Shown in pieces: positions 24,781 to 36,742 of a stretch of 64,000 bases of DNA. The position numbers were made by a program, and so were the translations under genes. This DNA is from Mangifera indica. Its lineage: Eukaryota > Streptophyta > Magnoliopsida > Sapindales > Anacardiaceae. The notes beneath the pieces are model-generated. The model ran no database searches and was not told the origin of the DNA. It saw nothing but the letters and a program-made list of their open reading frames with translations. Each line of letters opens with the position of its first letter. The stretch's first letter is position 1. Where the stretch lies: contig NC_058155.1 of NCBI RefSeq assembly GCF_011075055.1, forward strand, positions 8,899,537-8,963,536. The letters are read 5' to 3'.

Positions 24781-26152
24781 GATTTTTCGTTCGTCTTCCT
24801 CTCTTTTCATTCGGAGTTGGAACCTAAAGCCGATTCTTCTGACTTATGAGGGCATGATCTGCTAGCGAAGGGATTTTGGGGAACTAAACGGCGTAGTTTG
24901 ATGTCTGACTTTCAACCTCGGTTTAGTTCCAAACGGTTGGCATTTACTGTTTTTTAATTATGAATAAATAATTAATTAATTAATTACAACAATTAAAACC
25001 CAAGTGTTTTTTTAAAATTTTTTTAACATAACCACCTTCTTTGTTTTTCTCAGGGGAGTATAAATAATTAGCTGTTAAAATAATAAAAATAATATTGATA
25101 ATGATCGAATATTTATCTTTCTGTTAGTTTTTTTCATCTAATATTAATTTTTAATAGAATTTAATTATTTTAATTGGATATAAAACACAATGGATGAGTA
25201 TGTAATATGTATAATACAATAGGTTATATTGGAGACAAATTGAAAATAAAGAAAATTCAATCGAACAGAACTTAAATAAAGATTTGTTGGGTTATTGAGT
25301 ATACGCCTATTTATTACCCATAAATGTAACCTTATCCACATAATCATGTGACTAGAAAATGCTATCAACGATATATATTATGATATCAAGGATAACGATG
25401 ATGTTAATTGTTTTATATATGTGACTATTAACGTGAGACTGAGAAGTACATTTTCTTTAGAGACCAATATTAATCTTTAATAGTCATAGAATAACGTAAT
25501 AAAGAGTGATGATTTATAAGAGATTCAATATGAAAGAGGTAATACCCATCATAAAATTGATGAAGATAATTTTATAAATATGTCTAATATTAAGTTATTG
25601 TTAATTACAGAGGTCAAGGGACATATAAAGATAATTGAAACCGTTTGGATGATCATGTATAAAGGTTGCAAGCCCGTAAAATATGTTTTTGATTTGACAA
25701 AAAAAGAAAAACCATATAAGGATAAGACCCTTTAACTAAGAGAAAGATTTCAAAAAATTCATACACACAAGAAAGAGAGTAAATTTAGAGAGCTCTTTGG
25801 CCGCTTGAAGAGAAAGAAAAGACGCTCAAAAATTAAAATGATTTAGTCATCAAAATTTCACCTATCATTTAAAAATTTAGCTTTCAATCGAAAACAAGTA
25901 GGGCTTTGATGTTCAAAATTTTAATTTTTATTATTGTTCTAGCATGTGAGATCAATTTTAACATCTAATCACATGATAAAGTATTATTATTTATATACAA
26001 TTTTATTATTAGGATATATATTTAATTTCAAGCATTAAGGTATAGAGATGGTCAGTGGATCGTAAGAAAATTTACTCTTCAAATAGAGAACATTAATACA
26101 AATATGAACGACATAATTCCAAAGAAATCCCATATTAATGCTAACATTCCCC
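24781..26152. other. intergenic, AT-rich
   Basis: The first 200 bases upstream of the small gene should hold its promoter; they are less AT-rich. The remainder up to the P450 stop codon is AT-rich and has no supported gene. Confidence 0.4.
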
Positions 26153-27933
26153 TTATCCATAGTTGATGGGCAAAAGGCACAGAGCATTTTTCTTATTCAT
26201 GGTGATACCTGGTACAACATCAAAATCTAAGTCCTCATTCTTCATCCCCAGCGGCATTTCCCAATCAAATTTGTAAAGAAGATTAGCAAGTGCAAGCTCC
26301 ACAGTGGCTACGCCCATCTGTAATCCTGGACAAATTCTTCTTCCACCACCAAATGGTATGAACTCAAAGTGTCCTTTAAAGTCTATAGAACTGCTGATAA
26401 ATCTCTCCGGGCAGAATTCATCAGGGTTCGGCCAAGCTTCAGGGTCTCTTCCTATAGCCCATGAATTCACAAAAACAAGTGTTTTAGGCCGTATTTCAAA
26501 CCCCTCTATGATGCACTTTTCAGTTGTTTCTCTTGGGATTAGAAATGGAACTGTTGGCTGCAATCTCATTGACTCTTTCACTACAGCTTTCAGATAACTC
26601 AACTTCTGAACGCCATCTTCATTTACAAAAGCTTTGCTTCCTATTTCAGATCTGATTTCTTCTTGTACTTTATTCATTACTCTAGGATTTGCCATCAGAT
26701 GGATCATCGCCCAAATTACGGTAGCTGCACTTGGGTCTGAGCCACCAGCAAACACATTCTGCGGAGTAAAAGAAACAAATTACATATTTGTGATTTGAAG
26801 CTAAATGTTTTGCACTAGAACAATATTTTCTATATAAATAGGTATGTATTTAATTATTGAATATTATTTTATTTTTAATATATAAATAGATATATATTTA
26901 ATTATTAAATATTATTTTATTTTTAATTTAAAATCATCGATCACTTGATGAGATATGTAAAAAATATATCTAAAATAAATACAAATAATTTTATTATTTG
27001 GATTAACGAGGATATATATATCACCATAAGAATTGCTTTGATGTGATCCGAAGTGATATCAACTTTAAGTCCTCCAACTTTTTGTATTCGAAGTAAAACA
27101 TCAATTATATCCTCTTGCGCATTTCTGGGCATCTGGGAGTCTGAATGTTCTTGGAAAATTTCATTGAAGAATACATCAAGTTCCTTGAAGTTGTTTTCAA
27201 GGCGTTGTATCATTCCTCTAAGTTTGTCAACCCAGCCCATGAAAGGAAAATAATCTGAAACAAAGAAGCTTCCTAACATAACGTCAGTTTCATGAAGCAC
27301 AGCATAAAATCTACTTCCTTCGCTTTCATCATCCTCATACCTCTTGCCAAAAGCAAGTCTGCAAATAACGCTACTCGTCATAGAAATCAGTAACTCACTT
27401 AAGTTAACTGGTTTAGAAGCAGCAGCTGATTTTGCTATCTTTTGAATCATACGGGAAACTTCATCTTCTCGAGTGGGACGAAATTGTTGCACTCTATTCT
27501 GGTTGAAGAGATGCATTACACATAATTTCCTCTTCTCCCTCCAAGACTCACTGTATGGTGCAAAAGCTAAATCTAAGCCATTGTAAGACAACTTTCGCTA
27601 ACCATGCAAGGTGGGTCTACTGCAAAATGCAAGATCATGAGTCTTCAACACCTCTTTAGCCATTTTTGCTGATGAAACTACTAGGGTTTGCACAGAGCCA
27701 ATACGTAAGGACATAAGAGGGCCATACTTTTGAGAGAGCTTCCGCACATTTTCTGGGTTTGAGGCATCAAACTGGTGTAAATTACCGATCAAGGGAAGCC
27801 CCCTAGGGCCAGGCGGCAATCGAACATTTATGGGGGCTTTGTATCTTTGGAGAAGAAACAAAAGCAGGATTGGTAGAAAGAAAAGAACTAGAAGCATGAA
27901 TGCCATTATTTTCATATCTATACAACAGATCAT
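26153..27933 (-). pseudogene. cytochrome P450 (CYP71/CYP83-type) with one nonsense codon
   Basis: Exon 1 is 27933-27025 and exon 2 is 26758-26153, separated by a 266-bp GT-AG intron at the position usual for the CYP71 clan. Read through, the protein has 503 positions: N-terminal membrane anchor, proline-rich hinge LPPGPRGLPLIGN, I-helix FAGGSDPSAAT, ExxR helix KESMRL, PERF motif FCPERF, and heme loop FGGGRRICPG with the cysteine ligand. One in-frame TAG at 27598-27600 (codon 112) interrupts CSRPTLHG-stop-RKLSYNGL; related proteins have glutamine here, so this is a CAG to TAG change. The I-helix threonine of the usual AGTDT is replaced by proline, a second possible loss of function. Otherwise the frame is open. 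It is a young pseudogene, null allele or base error; a 111-residue truncated product would be inactive. Confidence 0.88.
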
Positions 27934-28002
27934 AAGGATACCTCAATAAATAAGCATCAGAGATTCAACTATTTAATATTTTTTTCAAATCTTTTTACGT
28001 AA

Positions 28003-28326
28003 TTATTGATAGTGAACAACAGTTTCTGATTTGATGGTGTCGTGTGAATCGCTAGAATCATGTGAAGTGGTGTAGGTAATCCAATAAATAAAGAAATCAT
28101 TTGATAATGCCGAATCTGTAGAAACACTGAAGAAACCTAAAACAGAAGTTACCCAAGGGAACTGGAGTGGAGCAGGCCACATATGGTGAAAGATCTTTGT
28201 AATGGCATACCAGAAGAACAATAATATGCCCAAGGTGCTATATAAAATATATTCTAAGTCTTCTTTAAACGAGTCGGGTGAAATAGTAACAACTCGATGC
28301 ACTTTTTTTTTAATACAATATTTCAA
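28003..28326 (-). other. unidentified 107-codon open frame upstream of the P450
   Basis: An open frame with two hydrophobic stretches (ILYSTLGILLFFWYAITKIF and a weaker one further on) and a serine/aspartate-rich tail. It lies just upstream of the P450 on the same strand, without a visible promoter of its own. I recognise no family. It could be chance, or an exon remnant of a membrane protein. Confidence 0.2.
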
Positions 28327-28528
28327 AAACCCAATAACTCAATCGTATGGATATATAAAATACATATTTTAAAGTGAGTAAACAACTTCATAATCAATCT
28401 AATTTACATATACTGAATTGAATCATGTGAAAAGTTGTTTTCAATGAAGGCGTACGCCTTGGGAGGGGGATCTCTTCGTATCTTTTGTTGAAGTCCACGT
28501 TTCACCCCAGATCAATTCAATATGCATG

Positions 28529-29271
28529 GGCCAAAGATTTGTTGAATTTTCAAACCGTTACTTACCAAGCATTAAAAACCTAAACTTTGGTTAGAGTATT
28601 AAAATTAATAAAATTAGTTAGTTTTAAAAATAAAATTATTATTTAATCAATAATATATTAAAAATAATAAAACTTTATCTCATTTTTCTTTTTAGTTTAA
28701 AAAACTAATAATTTCACTTTAAAATTAAACTTTGAAATGTTACATTTTTCTTTAAGAGTTCAATTTTTCAAGGACAATTTTCTAATAAACATTTAGCTTC
28801 TCTCGTGCAGCTTCCAATGATTGTCTCCGACGTCAATTTGTCTAGGTGTCTTCGTTATCAACAAAAGTGAAACTATGATCTCTAACAAAGATGCCTAGAT
28901 GAATCAACAGTAAAGACGAGTGTTGAATGCAACGTTAGAGAGGGAGAGACATTGTCAGGATGGAGAGAGAATGCTGGAAAGGCCAGCCGTTCGTCAAAAA
29001 ATTGTTCATAAAAAACTGAAACCCAAAAAAGGAAAATGTAAGTTATCAGTCATTAATTATGAGGAAAAACTATTAGTTTTCTACACTAATAAGAGAAATG
29101 AGATAAAATTCTATTATTTTTAATATATTATTGATTAAATAATGATTTTCTCTTTAAAACTAATTGCTCTGTTAATTTTAACCACTCACAAATGAGAATT
29201 TAAATTTTTAATATTTAACATATATCAATTTGAACATTCAACAAACCTTGGGTGGAATAAGGCTTTTGGCC
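28529..29271. mobile_element. Mutator-like MITE, copy C
   Basis: Ends GGCCAAAGA (left) and GGAATAAGGCTTTTGGCC (right). Flanks are ATATGCATG (28520-28528) and ATATGTATG (29272-29280), a 9-bp duplication with one mismatch. The inverted repeats extend about 200 bp, with a short deletion in the left one that removes the CCTTATTCC block. Interior has TCTTCGTTATC and CAACGTTAGAGAGG stretches as in the other copies. Confidence 0.85.
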
Positions 29272-29280
29272 ATATGTATG

Positions 29281-30624
29281 TGATAAATTTGTAAGTTATC
29301 ATCTGAAACTCATTAGAAATATTTAAGTCTAACAAATCTCACTTATATACTGTATAAACAAATATAATATATCAATCACTGAGGCATAGAATATTTATAA
29401 TTAAAACTGTAACTTATTCAGTTAATTTTTTAAAAAATTTTAGAGCAATAAAATTATGTGTATAATTTTATACACAAAAAATATATATGATTATATGAGT
29501 AAATATTATTTTACTTTTAATTTTCAACTATCGAAATCATATGATGACACGTCGTTATTTATACATATAATATTACTCAATTACGAATTATTATCATATT
29601 TAAATAAAAAATTAGTGGTATTAATTTTTTTCAATTATTTAATTATTTGATTTCATTTTTTTACATTTGTAATCCGAAAACAAACATTTTAGATTATTTA
29701 CCAAACACTCACAACTAGATTATGATTTTTCATAAGTCATTAATGATAATTTATATCAAAGATTAAATAATTAATTATTATAAAATCAATTTTTCCTATA
29801 TTCGTATACATAAATAGGTACATATTTATACGCGTCATCATATAATTAGGTATTATATTATTTTTAATTTAAAATTATTTAATCATATGATAACACATAT
29901 AAATGTGTACCATTTGTATACTTAAAATTGGGACGTATAATTTTATTGATTCATAAATTATTATCATAATACAATAATCACAAACTATGTCAAACAATAT
30001 TTCGTGCAAGAAAATTGGAGCTGGATTGGATTTCATAGGTCACCTTCACCATTTGGCTAAGCAACCTCTAGCAAATGAAAAATATTCAAGTCTATCTCTT
30101 CTCTAATTAGAAGATCAAGGAACGGACACTCAATCATAATTGAGCCATACTCAATCTTATATTAATATATAAAAGTTATAATAAACTATGTGTACATATT
30201 TTTTATACTCAATTTGGATACATAGATGATGCGTTATCATATAATTAGATAATTTTAAATTAAAGATAAAGTAACACCCAATCATATAATAACACATTAT
30301 CTATATATTTAAATTATGGCAAAAAATATGTATACATAATATTGCTTTAGAAGTTAACATCCAAAATTTTACAGAAAGTTGTATTGAATAAGGGGGGGTC
30401 TGGTTTGGGGTAAAGAAAAATTACCTGCAGCTATACTGCCCAAAATAGATACCATATTTGTTTATGAGAAGGAATAAAGCTAAAAATAAAAAAGCAATGG
30501 TAATCTTATCAGCCTATAGTTCTACGTGGCAAACCCAATAAAACAAAGACAAGAATAAATTACAGATTAACAACATTATTTAAAAATTTTTAAATTAAAA
30601 TTAAGACAGGCAAGATATTCTTAC
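29281..30624. other. AT-rich DNA beyond the truncated ACCase end
   Basis: Very AT-rich, with no gene. In a complete ACCase gene the next exons (central region and carboxyltransferase) should continue here on the minus strand; I see no trace of them. A TA-rich palindromic area lies around 29780-29960 and 30170-30350, where similar phrases recur. Confidence 0.5.
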
Positions 30625-31404
30625 CAGCAAGGATCATGCGAGCTGCATTTAAACTTGCAGCACATTTCTGATGAACTTTACCAGAAATTGCAGTCGGAGG
30701 CCCCGAGACTGGAAAGCTTCCATGGAATGGTTCACCTTCTCTTACAGCTGAAGGATCATCAAGATCTAGGCTTGCTATGAGCTCACCAGCCTACAAGAGA
30801 ATTGAATTCTTAATTTTCATCAATACAGCAGATTTAAACTACTTACTTGGAAATCAATATACCTGCATTGCTTGTCCTTCAGCCGTTTTAAACCGGATAA
30901 GTCCAGAAGCAGGTGAAAGAAGAGGCATACACATCTTCATGACCTCAACCTCAGCATAAGGTGTGTCAGCATCAATGTGACTTACATCTGAAACCAGATA
31001 TCTCAGCAGCTCGCATGGTGTCTCTGCCACTAACTTTGATGGATCATGATCCTTCTGAATACAACAAAGATAAAGAAACAATTTACCCCAGCTAAGCTCA
31101 TAAAAAAAAGAAAAATAAGAAAGAAAAGAATGTGTGGAACCTGAAGCAAGCAAGTCCTTCCATCAATAAGAAGTCTAGTTCCTGCTGCCTCTTCCTCTGC
31201 ATATGTGACATGACTATTTCCATTCAACTGCAACAAATTGAAGCAGATAATTACTTTTACGAAATTTCAGATGTACATAATATGCAACTTTCAATTTCTC
31301 ACCCCCCATGATTGTAGAATTCTCTCTGGTACTAGGAACAGAAATTGATTCTTAATTAGATGAAATAGCATCTGCCTAAAATCCTTGATATTTTTTCAAT
31401 TTCT

Positions 31405-31475
31405 ATTTAATAACCCAGCTCTTAGGTATCAAACCAGAAGCCTAACCACTCAACTAAACCCCCAAATTCTCTCTT
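31405..31475 (-). repeat. possible tRNA-derived SINE remnant
   Basis: On the minus strand TTTAGTTGAGTGGTTAGG fits the A-box consensus of tRNA-derived SINEs, and GATACCTAAGAGCTGGGTT follows at the usual distance, but the B box is degraded. It lies in an ACCase pseudogene intron. Too short and eroded to be sure. Confidence 0.3.
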
Positions 31476-34400
31476 TTCCTGTATAAATTCAACTAGGATG
31501 CTTTAACTCTTGAAGATAACAGCAAGTGGAACAGACTCAAAATATTTTGTATGGTAAATTGCCCACACAAGAAGAACCATATTTAGTGTTATGAGCAATA
31601 CATTGGGCCTCATACATAAGTAGCTTAGAGAAACCTGCACTCTGAATGTACACTATATAATTTATGCATCTGAACAACCAACAGATGAAGGTCCGATGTG
31701 AAACCAACAGAATTAATGGTCAGAATTCCTGAATTACCGTATAGACTCATTAATTGTAGGAATATAATCCAGACATTTGGTAATGGTAATGCTGTAACAC
31801 CGATCAATACAGATCCATTTGTTACAGATCAGTAACACCAATAAGTTTCTAGGACATGCTGTGCATTAAGTGCTGGTTCAGAAGAATTCACGATAAGCAT
31901 GCTAAGTCCCAAGCATAAGGATCCACACCGATACTATTTGTTTAAGATTTTTGGATAACTTGGACTATAAAACTCGTTATAATTTGGTAAGATCAGTAAA
32001 GTTGTTAACATAACTTAGTAGCCTTACCATAGTCTAAAAACAAACATAAAAAGAGTAAAATCTATGAGAATTACGTAATCTACAAGTAAAATAAAATCTT
32101 ACCTGCATGAGTAAACCCCCTATGAATCTCTGCTTCAATTTCTGATTCATTCATTCTCAATCAATAGCTCCCAGGCGCCCCTCTGATCATGTCAATCTAG
32201 CAATAGTTTTCCAGAATATTAAGGGAATACTAACTCCATAACTCCTATAATCATGCAATTTGAAAAAGCCAAATAAAACCTTGCGTCATTACAATTCCAA
32301 CTGTGCATTTGCTCCCTTCGATGTTCAAAGAAACTTGAGAGTTGACAAGTGATATGTGCTGCAATTGGAATAAATATATATTATTATGATAAAGTTAAGT
32401 TTACAAGGGCATGCACAAAGGAATCTCTCAGCACCTTGGGAGGGATTTGTCCCTTTTCAAGATAACCAATGTAAACTGAAATCACAGCAGCACTGCTCAC
32501 TGATGCTTTCTGAAATACCAAGTACAAATGAGCTGAATACGTGCACATGCCTACACAAACATTTGCACACCAGTATATACTTATTGTGCAGACACTTACA
32601 TGCAGAGCACCACCAACAACAGACAGATACCACAGAGGCCTTTCTGCTCTAACTCGCATGGCAATTCTACTATCCAGCCAACCTGTATGGATTTTATTTT
32701 CCCTGTAACCTAAAGCCTGTTTGACACTTTTAACTTGAGTTTGATTGTATTTGTGGGTCTATATAATTTTCAAGGTGAAATAATGATTATAATATGGATA
32801 AGAATGCCAATTAGTGAGAAAGTTTACATGTAAAAGATCAATTGTGTAATCAACATTGGTACAAATTTCTCAACGAATTTGAATTTCTGTCAGCCTAAGA
32901 ACCGTATTTGCAATAGCTAGAGCTCTAGATTCTCCAAATGCAAAAACATGGCCTGAGGTAAGATGCAACATATTATTTTTGCATCAAAACTACTTCAAAG
33001 CATACAACAATAAGCTCCATTTGGAGAAAAGACATTGCTACAAAAAACAAGTTTACTCAAAAGTGAGACCTCCAAAGAACTTAAACCACTTTACTACAGT
33101 CTTGGAGTCCACAAAGAGTCAAAAAATTAGTGGGAAACAATTTTTTACAGAAAATTGAAACTGCACCAAAAAACCAATTCTAATTGCATCAAATGTATTT
33201 ATTTTAATTTGCTCGATCAAACTTAACTTCCAAGCTGCCAGATAAAACTTACCAAATTGAGAATCTGAGTATTCATGAATGCCTCCTCCAGACTGCGATT
33301 GACAATTTCAATCACTATTAATATTGAACATCTAAACATTAATTTAGACAAAATTAACAAACATTTACCTTAACAGAGAAGTAAGGCCAAACATTTGGCT
33401 TGCTTTTAAAACTCAGCTCCTGCAAAATGTTGGTTAAGCACATTAAGGTTCCTCACAATCAGGAATCTAAGATGCTTCAATTGAGACTCCTTCCAGAACC
33501 TTCAGGATCTAACCTGCACTTTGCCGCTAGTAGGCTTAAAACTATCATTGGGATCCTCACTTGTCACACGGACAGCTACACAGTGACCTTTTGGCCTTGT
33601 AGACTCAGCCTTGTCAAAATCAAAAGGTGTGGCAGAAACCGAAGTTTTCCTCCAAGCATCATACCCTCCACCATGTTGCATTCCATAAAATTGCCTTATT
33701 TCTAATTAATTGAAACATATAAACACCAAAATGAAGACATATACATTGAAAACAATTAAAATTAAATGTATTTCTAATTAACTATTGAAACAATAGCATT
33801 GAAAGGTACAGAGATCAGGTAAAAAAATACCAGGAATTTGCCAGAGAGGAATACCCATCCCCACTGAAACTTGGGCTGCTGGAAGATTTATTTCAGCAAT
33901 CCAATCTGTGACAGGATGTTCCACCTATAATAGTGTAAACTACAACTTTTTAGAAAGATTAAAGAACATATCAAGTAGGACACTACAATCAAGCAATAAA
34001 CGGTCACTTCAAATTTTAATCAGGTGACAACTGACAACCAATGCAATTTGTCCATGCTCTAAGACATTAGTACAAGTGCCAAGTGATTTCTCTAAATCAC
34101 TGCACAGCTGGATTGTTCTGTAACAGAATGAAGTAATCCTAAGTGAATTATTTAGCACATAACTTTTTATAATCTGGACTGACAGCAAGCAAGCAATGCC
34201 CTTTTATAAAAAGCTAATTCAAAGAGATCATACAAAAACCTACAACCATAAAAACTGAATATCTAGTGAGAGTAAGGCATGGGAAGAATCCAGAGAGAGC
34301 CATGTTACATACCTGTCACCAAGGATTTAGCTCTAAGAAATAGTACTCGCTCGTGTCCATACTGTACAGATATTCAACAGTAGCGGCTCCAACATAGTTT

Positions 34401-35539
34401 ACACATTTAGCCAACCTTCTAGCTGCCTGCGCCAACTTCTTCAGAGTCTCTAATGGAGCCATAGTAATTGGGCCCTCCTCAATTATCTACATAACACAAT
34501 GCATCAATAATCTTCAACAATAAAAAGGGAAAATTATTCCACATAGATAGAGTGATGCACTAGCAATGTTAATCCTCTATATTGCACAAATAAACAAATA
34601 AAAAATTAAAATTTAACCACTAGTTACAGACTAAAATAAATTTAGTGATTGCATCTAACAGATGTAAATACCTTCTGGTGCTGCCTCTGAACACTACAAT
34701 CACGGCTATGCAAAGCTGCAACATTTCCATACTGATCATAGAATAACTAGACTTCTAAATGTCAGCTCTACTTAGAGAAAAACCAAATAGGTTGTCAGAA
34801 TAAAAACTTAAGTCAAGCAGTTAAGAGTAAGCACTTTCAGAACTAAGGCATATTATCTTACCTGAGAAGCAACCTTCATTATGAATATGGGCGAGCCAGG
34901 AACTTTACCTTGAACTTGTTTAAACAGTGCTCTAACTTCATCATCATTATAAACCTATAAAGTTCAAATAGCATCACGAATTAATTCAAATCATCAAGCT
35001 AAGCATTTAGACGATCCAAAACCAAACCCAACTTGTCAACCTGACATACAATTTGACAGTCTAACATTTCACCACCTATTCATATATTTTATTGTCAATA
35101 TAAAGAAAACTGGTTTACGACCATCCGCTACTCTGTGACATATTGACTGAGTGATACATCCACTTCTATCGGCAACTTTCTCATGTATCAAATAAACCTT
35201 TCTTATTCCTTTACCACCACCACCCCAAGATGCCTTGATCATATCAGGATAACCCACTACTTGACAACTTGCAATAGCCTCCTCAGTTGTATAAACACAC
35301 GCTTGCTTATATATTTTGTCTTGAATAGACACCAAGCAACCATCTGGAGCCATTTTCACTTGGAAGAAAACAACGGAATATTAGATGTCAGACAAGCTGA
35401 GGAAAAAATTAAAAAAAGGAATTAAAAATAAAATCATAAAAAACTTTAAAGAAAGCAAACTAATTACATGTGAACCACTTGATGGAAGTGTAGGGACATC
35501 TGCTGCCTGAGCAATTAATGATGATCTTATCTTATCTCC

Positions 35540-35835
35540 TGTTAGAACCCAGCTCTTATTCAACCAAAACATAAAATTAAAACATAAAAAACATAATAAA
35601 TTAAAACTATTTCATTAACCAAAACATTACAATAATAAACTGAATATTTCGAGAAATTCAAGGTCTCCTATTTTTCGGCCGTTCGAGGCATCGGAGATCT
35701 CCCACAATCAGCCGAAGATGGTTGCCCTTAAACCAACCCTAATATTTTTCTTCTTCTCCCTCTTTTAAAATCCAAAACATATATTTATAATAAAAATAGA
35801 TCATTAGATTGTGGACAAATATCTCAATTCTAATA
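35540..35835 (-). repeat. LTR (3' in element orientation) of the TRIM-like element
   Basis: Direct repeat of 36446-36742. Shared blocks include GAGGCATCGGAGA, ATATTTTTCTTCTTCTCCCT and AAACATATATTTATAAT. The two LTRs differ at scattered positions, so the insertion is not very recent. Confidence 0.85.
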
Positions 35836-36445
35836 TTTTTCTCCCTTTTAAAACCATCTTATCTTCAAGATGGATATTTATATAATGATTTTTTTTAAAT
35901 TTTTTTGATATTTTTATTTTTTTTAATTTTTTTTTTCTACCCTCTCTCTCTGTTGTTGCTTCTTCACCTTTTTTTTCTTTCCAACAGCCCCACGTCTTCC
36001 CTTTTTCTCTTCCCAAGAAACCTATCTACTGCCTTCCCTTCTATTTTTCCAACTACAGCTCTTCTCTTTTTCCCAACAAGCCAACCACTACTACCCTCCA
36101 GCCCTCTTTTCTTTTTATTTTTTTTCTCTCTCTCCTTTCTCTTTCTTCTCCTTGTCTTTTTCTCTTCTTCTTTCTTCTCTGCGTTTTCTCCCTTTTGTCT
36201 TTTGTTTTTTTTTTTTCCGCTTCCGTTGGCATCTCATTTTCTTCTCCTTCTTCTTTTTCTTCTGTTTTCGTTTTACTCTTTTTCTCTTTTTGCACTTTCG
36301 GACTCATTTTTTCCTGTGATGATTCTTCTTCAAGTGAGCGTCATCTGTGAATATTTTTCAGCGACTCTTCACTTTTTTCGGCGAATCTTCACTTTTTTGA
36401 CCATCTTCTGTCTTCCCCATTGGATCGAATGCTCTAATACAATTT

Positions 36446-36742
36446 TGTTAGAAACTCAACTCTTATTATACTAAAACATAAAATTAAAACACAAAAAACA
36501 TAATAAACTAAAACTATTTCATTAATTAAAATATTACAAAGATAAACCAAACATTTCGAGGAGTTTGGAGTCTCCCATTTTCCGACTGTTCGAGGCATCG
36601 GAGACCTCCCTAAATCAGCTAAGGATGGCTGCCCTTAAACCAACCATAATATTTTTCTTCTTCTCCCTCCTTTAAAACCCAAAACATATATTTATAATAT
36701 AAATGGATCATTAGATTGAGGACAAATGTCTCAATCCTAACA
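36446..36742 (-). repeat. LTR (5' in element orientation) of the TRIM-like element
   Basis: Partner of 35540-35835. On the minus strand it begins TGTTAGGATTGAG at 36742 and ends TTTCTAACA at 36446, immediately followed by the primer-binding-like site. Confidence 0.85.

Noticed and set aside
26304..27253. Plus-strand frames opposite the P450 exons
   Set aside because: Antisense shadows; the minus strand carries all P450 motifs.
31405..31475. Functional tRNA gene
   Set aside because: Only the A-box region is tRNA-like; B box, acceptor stem and anticodon loop cannot be formed, so at most a SINE fragment.
36053..36307. 84-codon K/E-rich frame on the minus strand
   Set aside because: Translation of the low-complexity purine tract inside the TRIM-like element; resembles no gag protein.
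35905..36474. 189-codon F/L/S-rich frame on the plus strand
   Set aside because: It is the antisense of the purine-rich interior of the TRIM-like element; low complexity, no domain.
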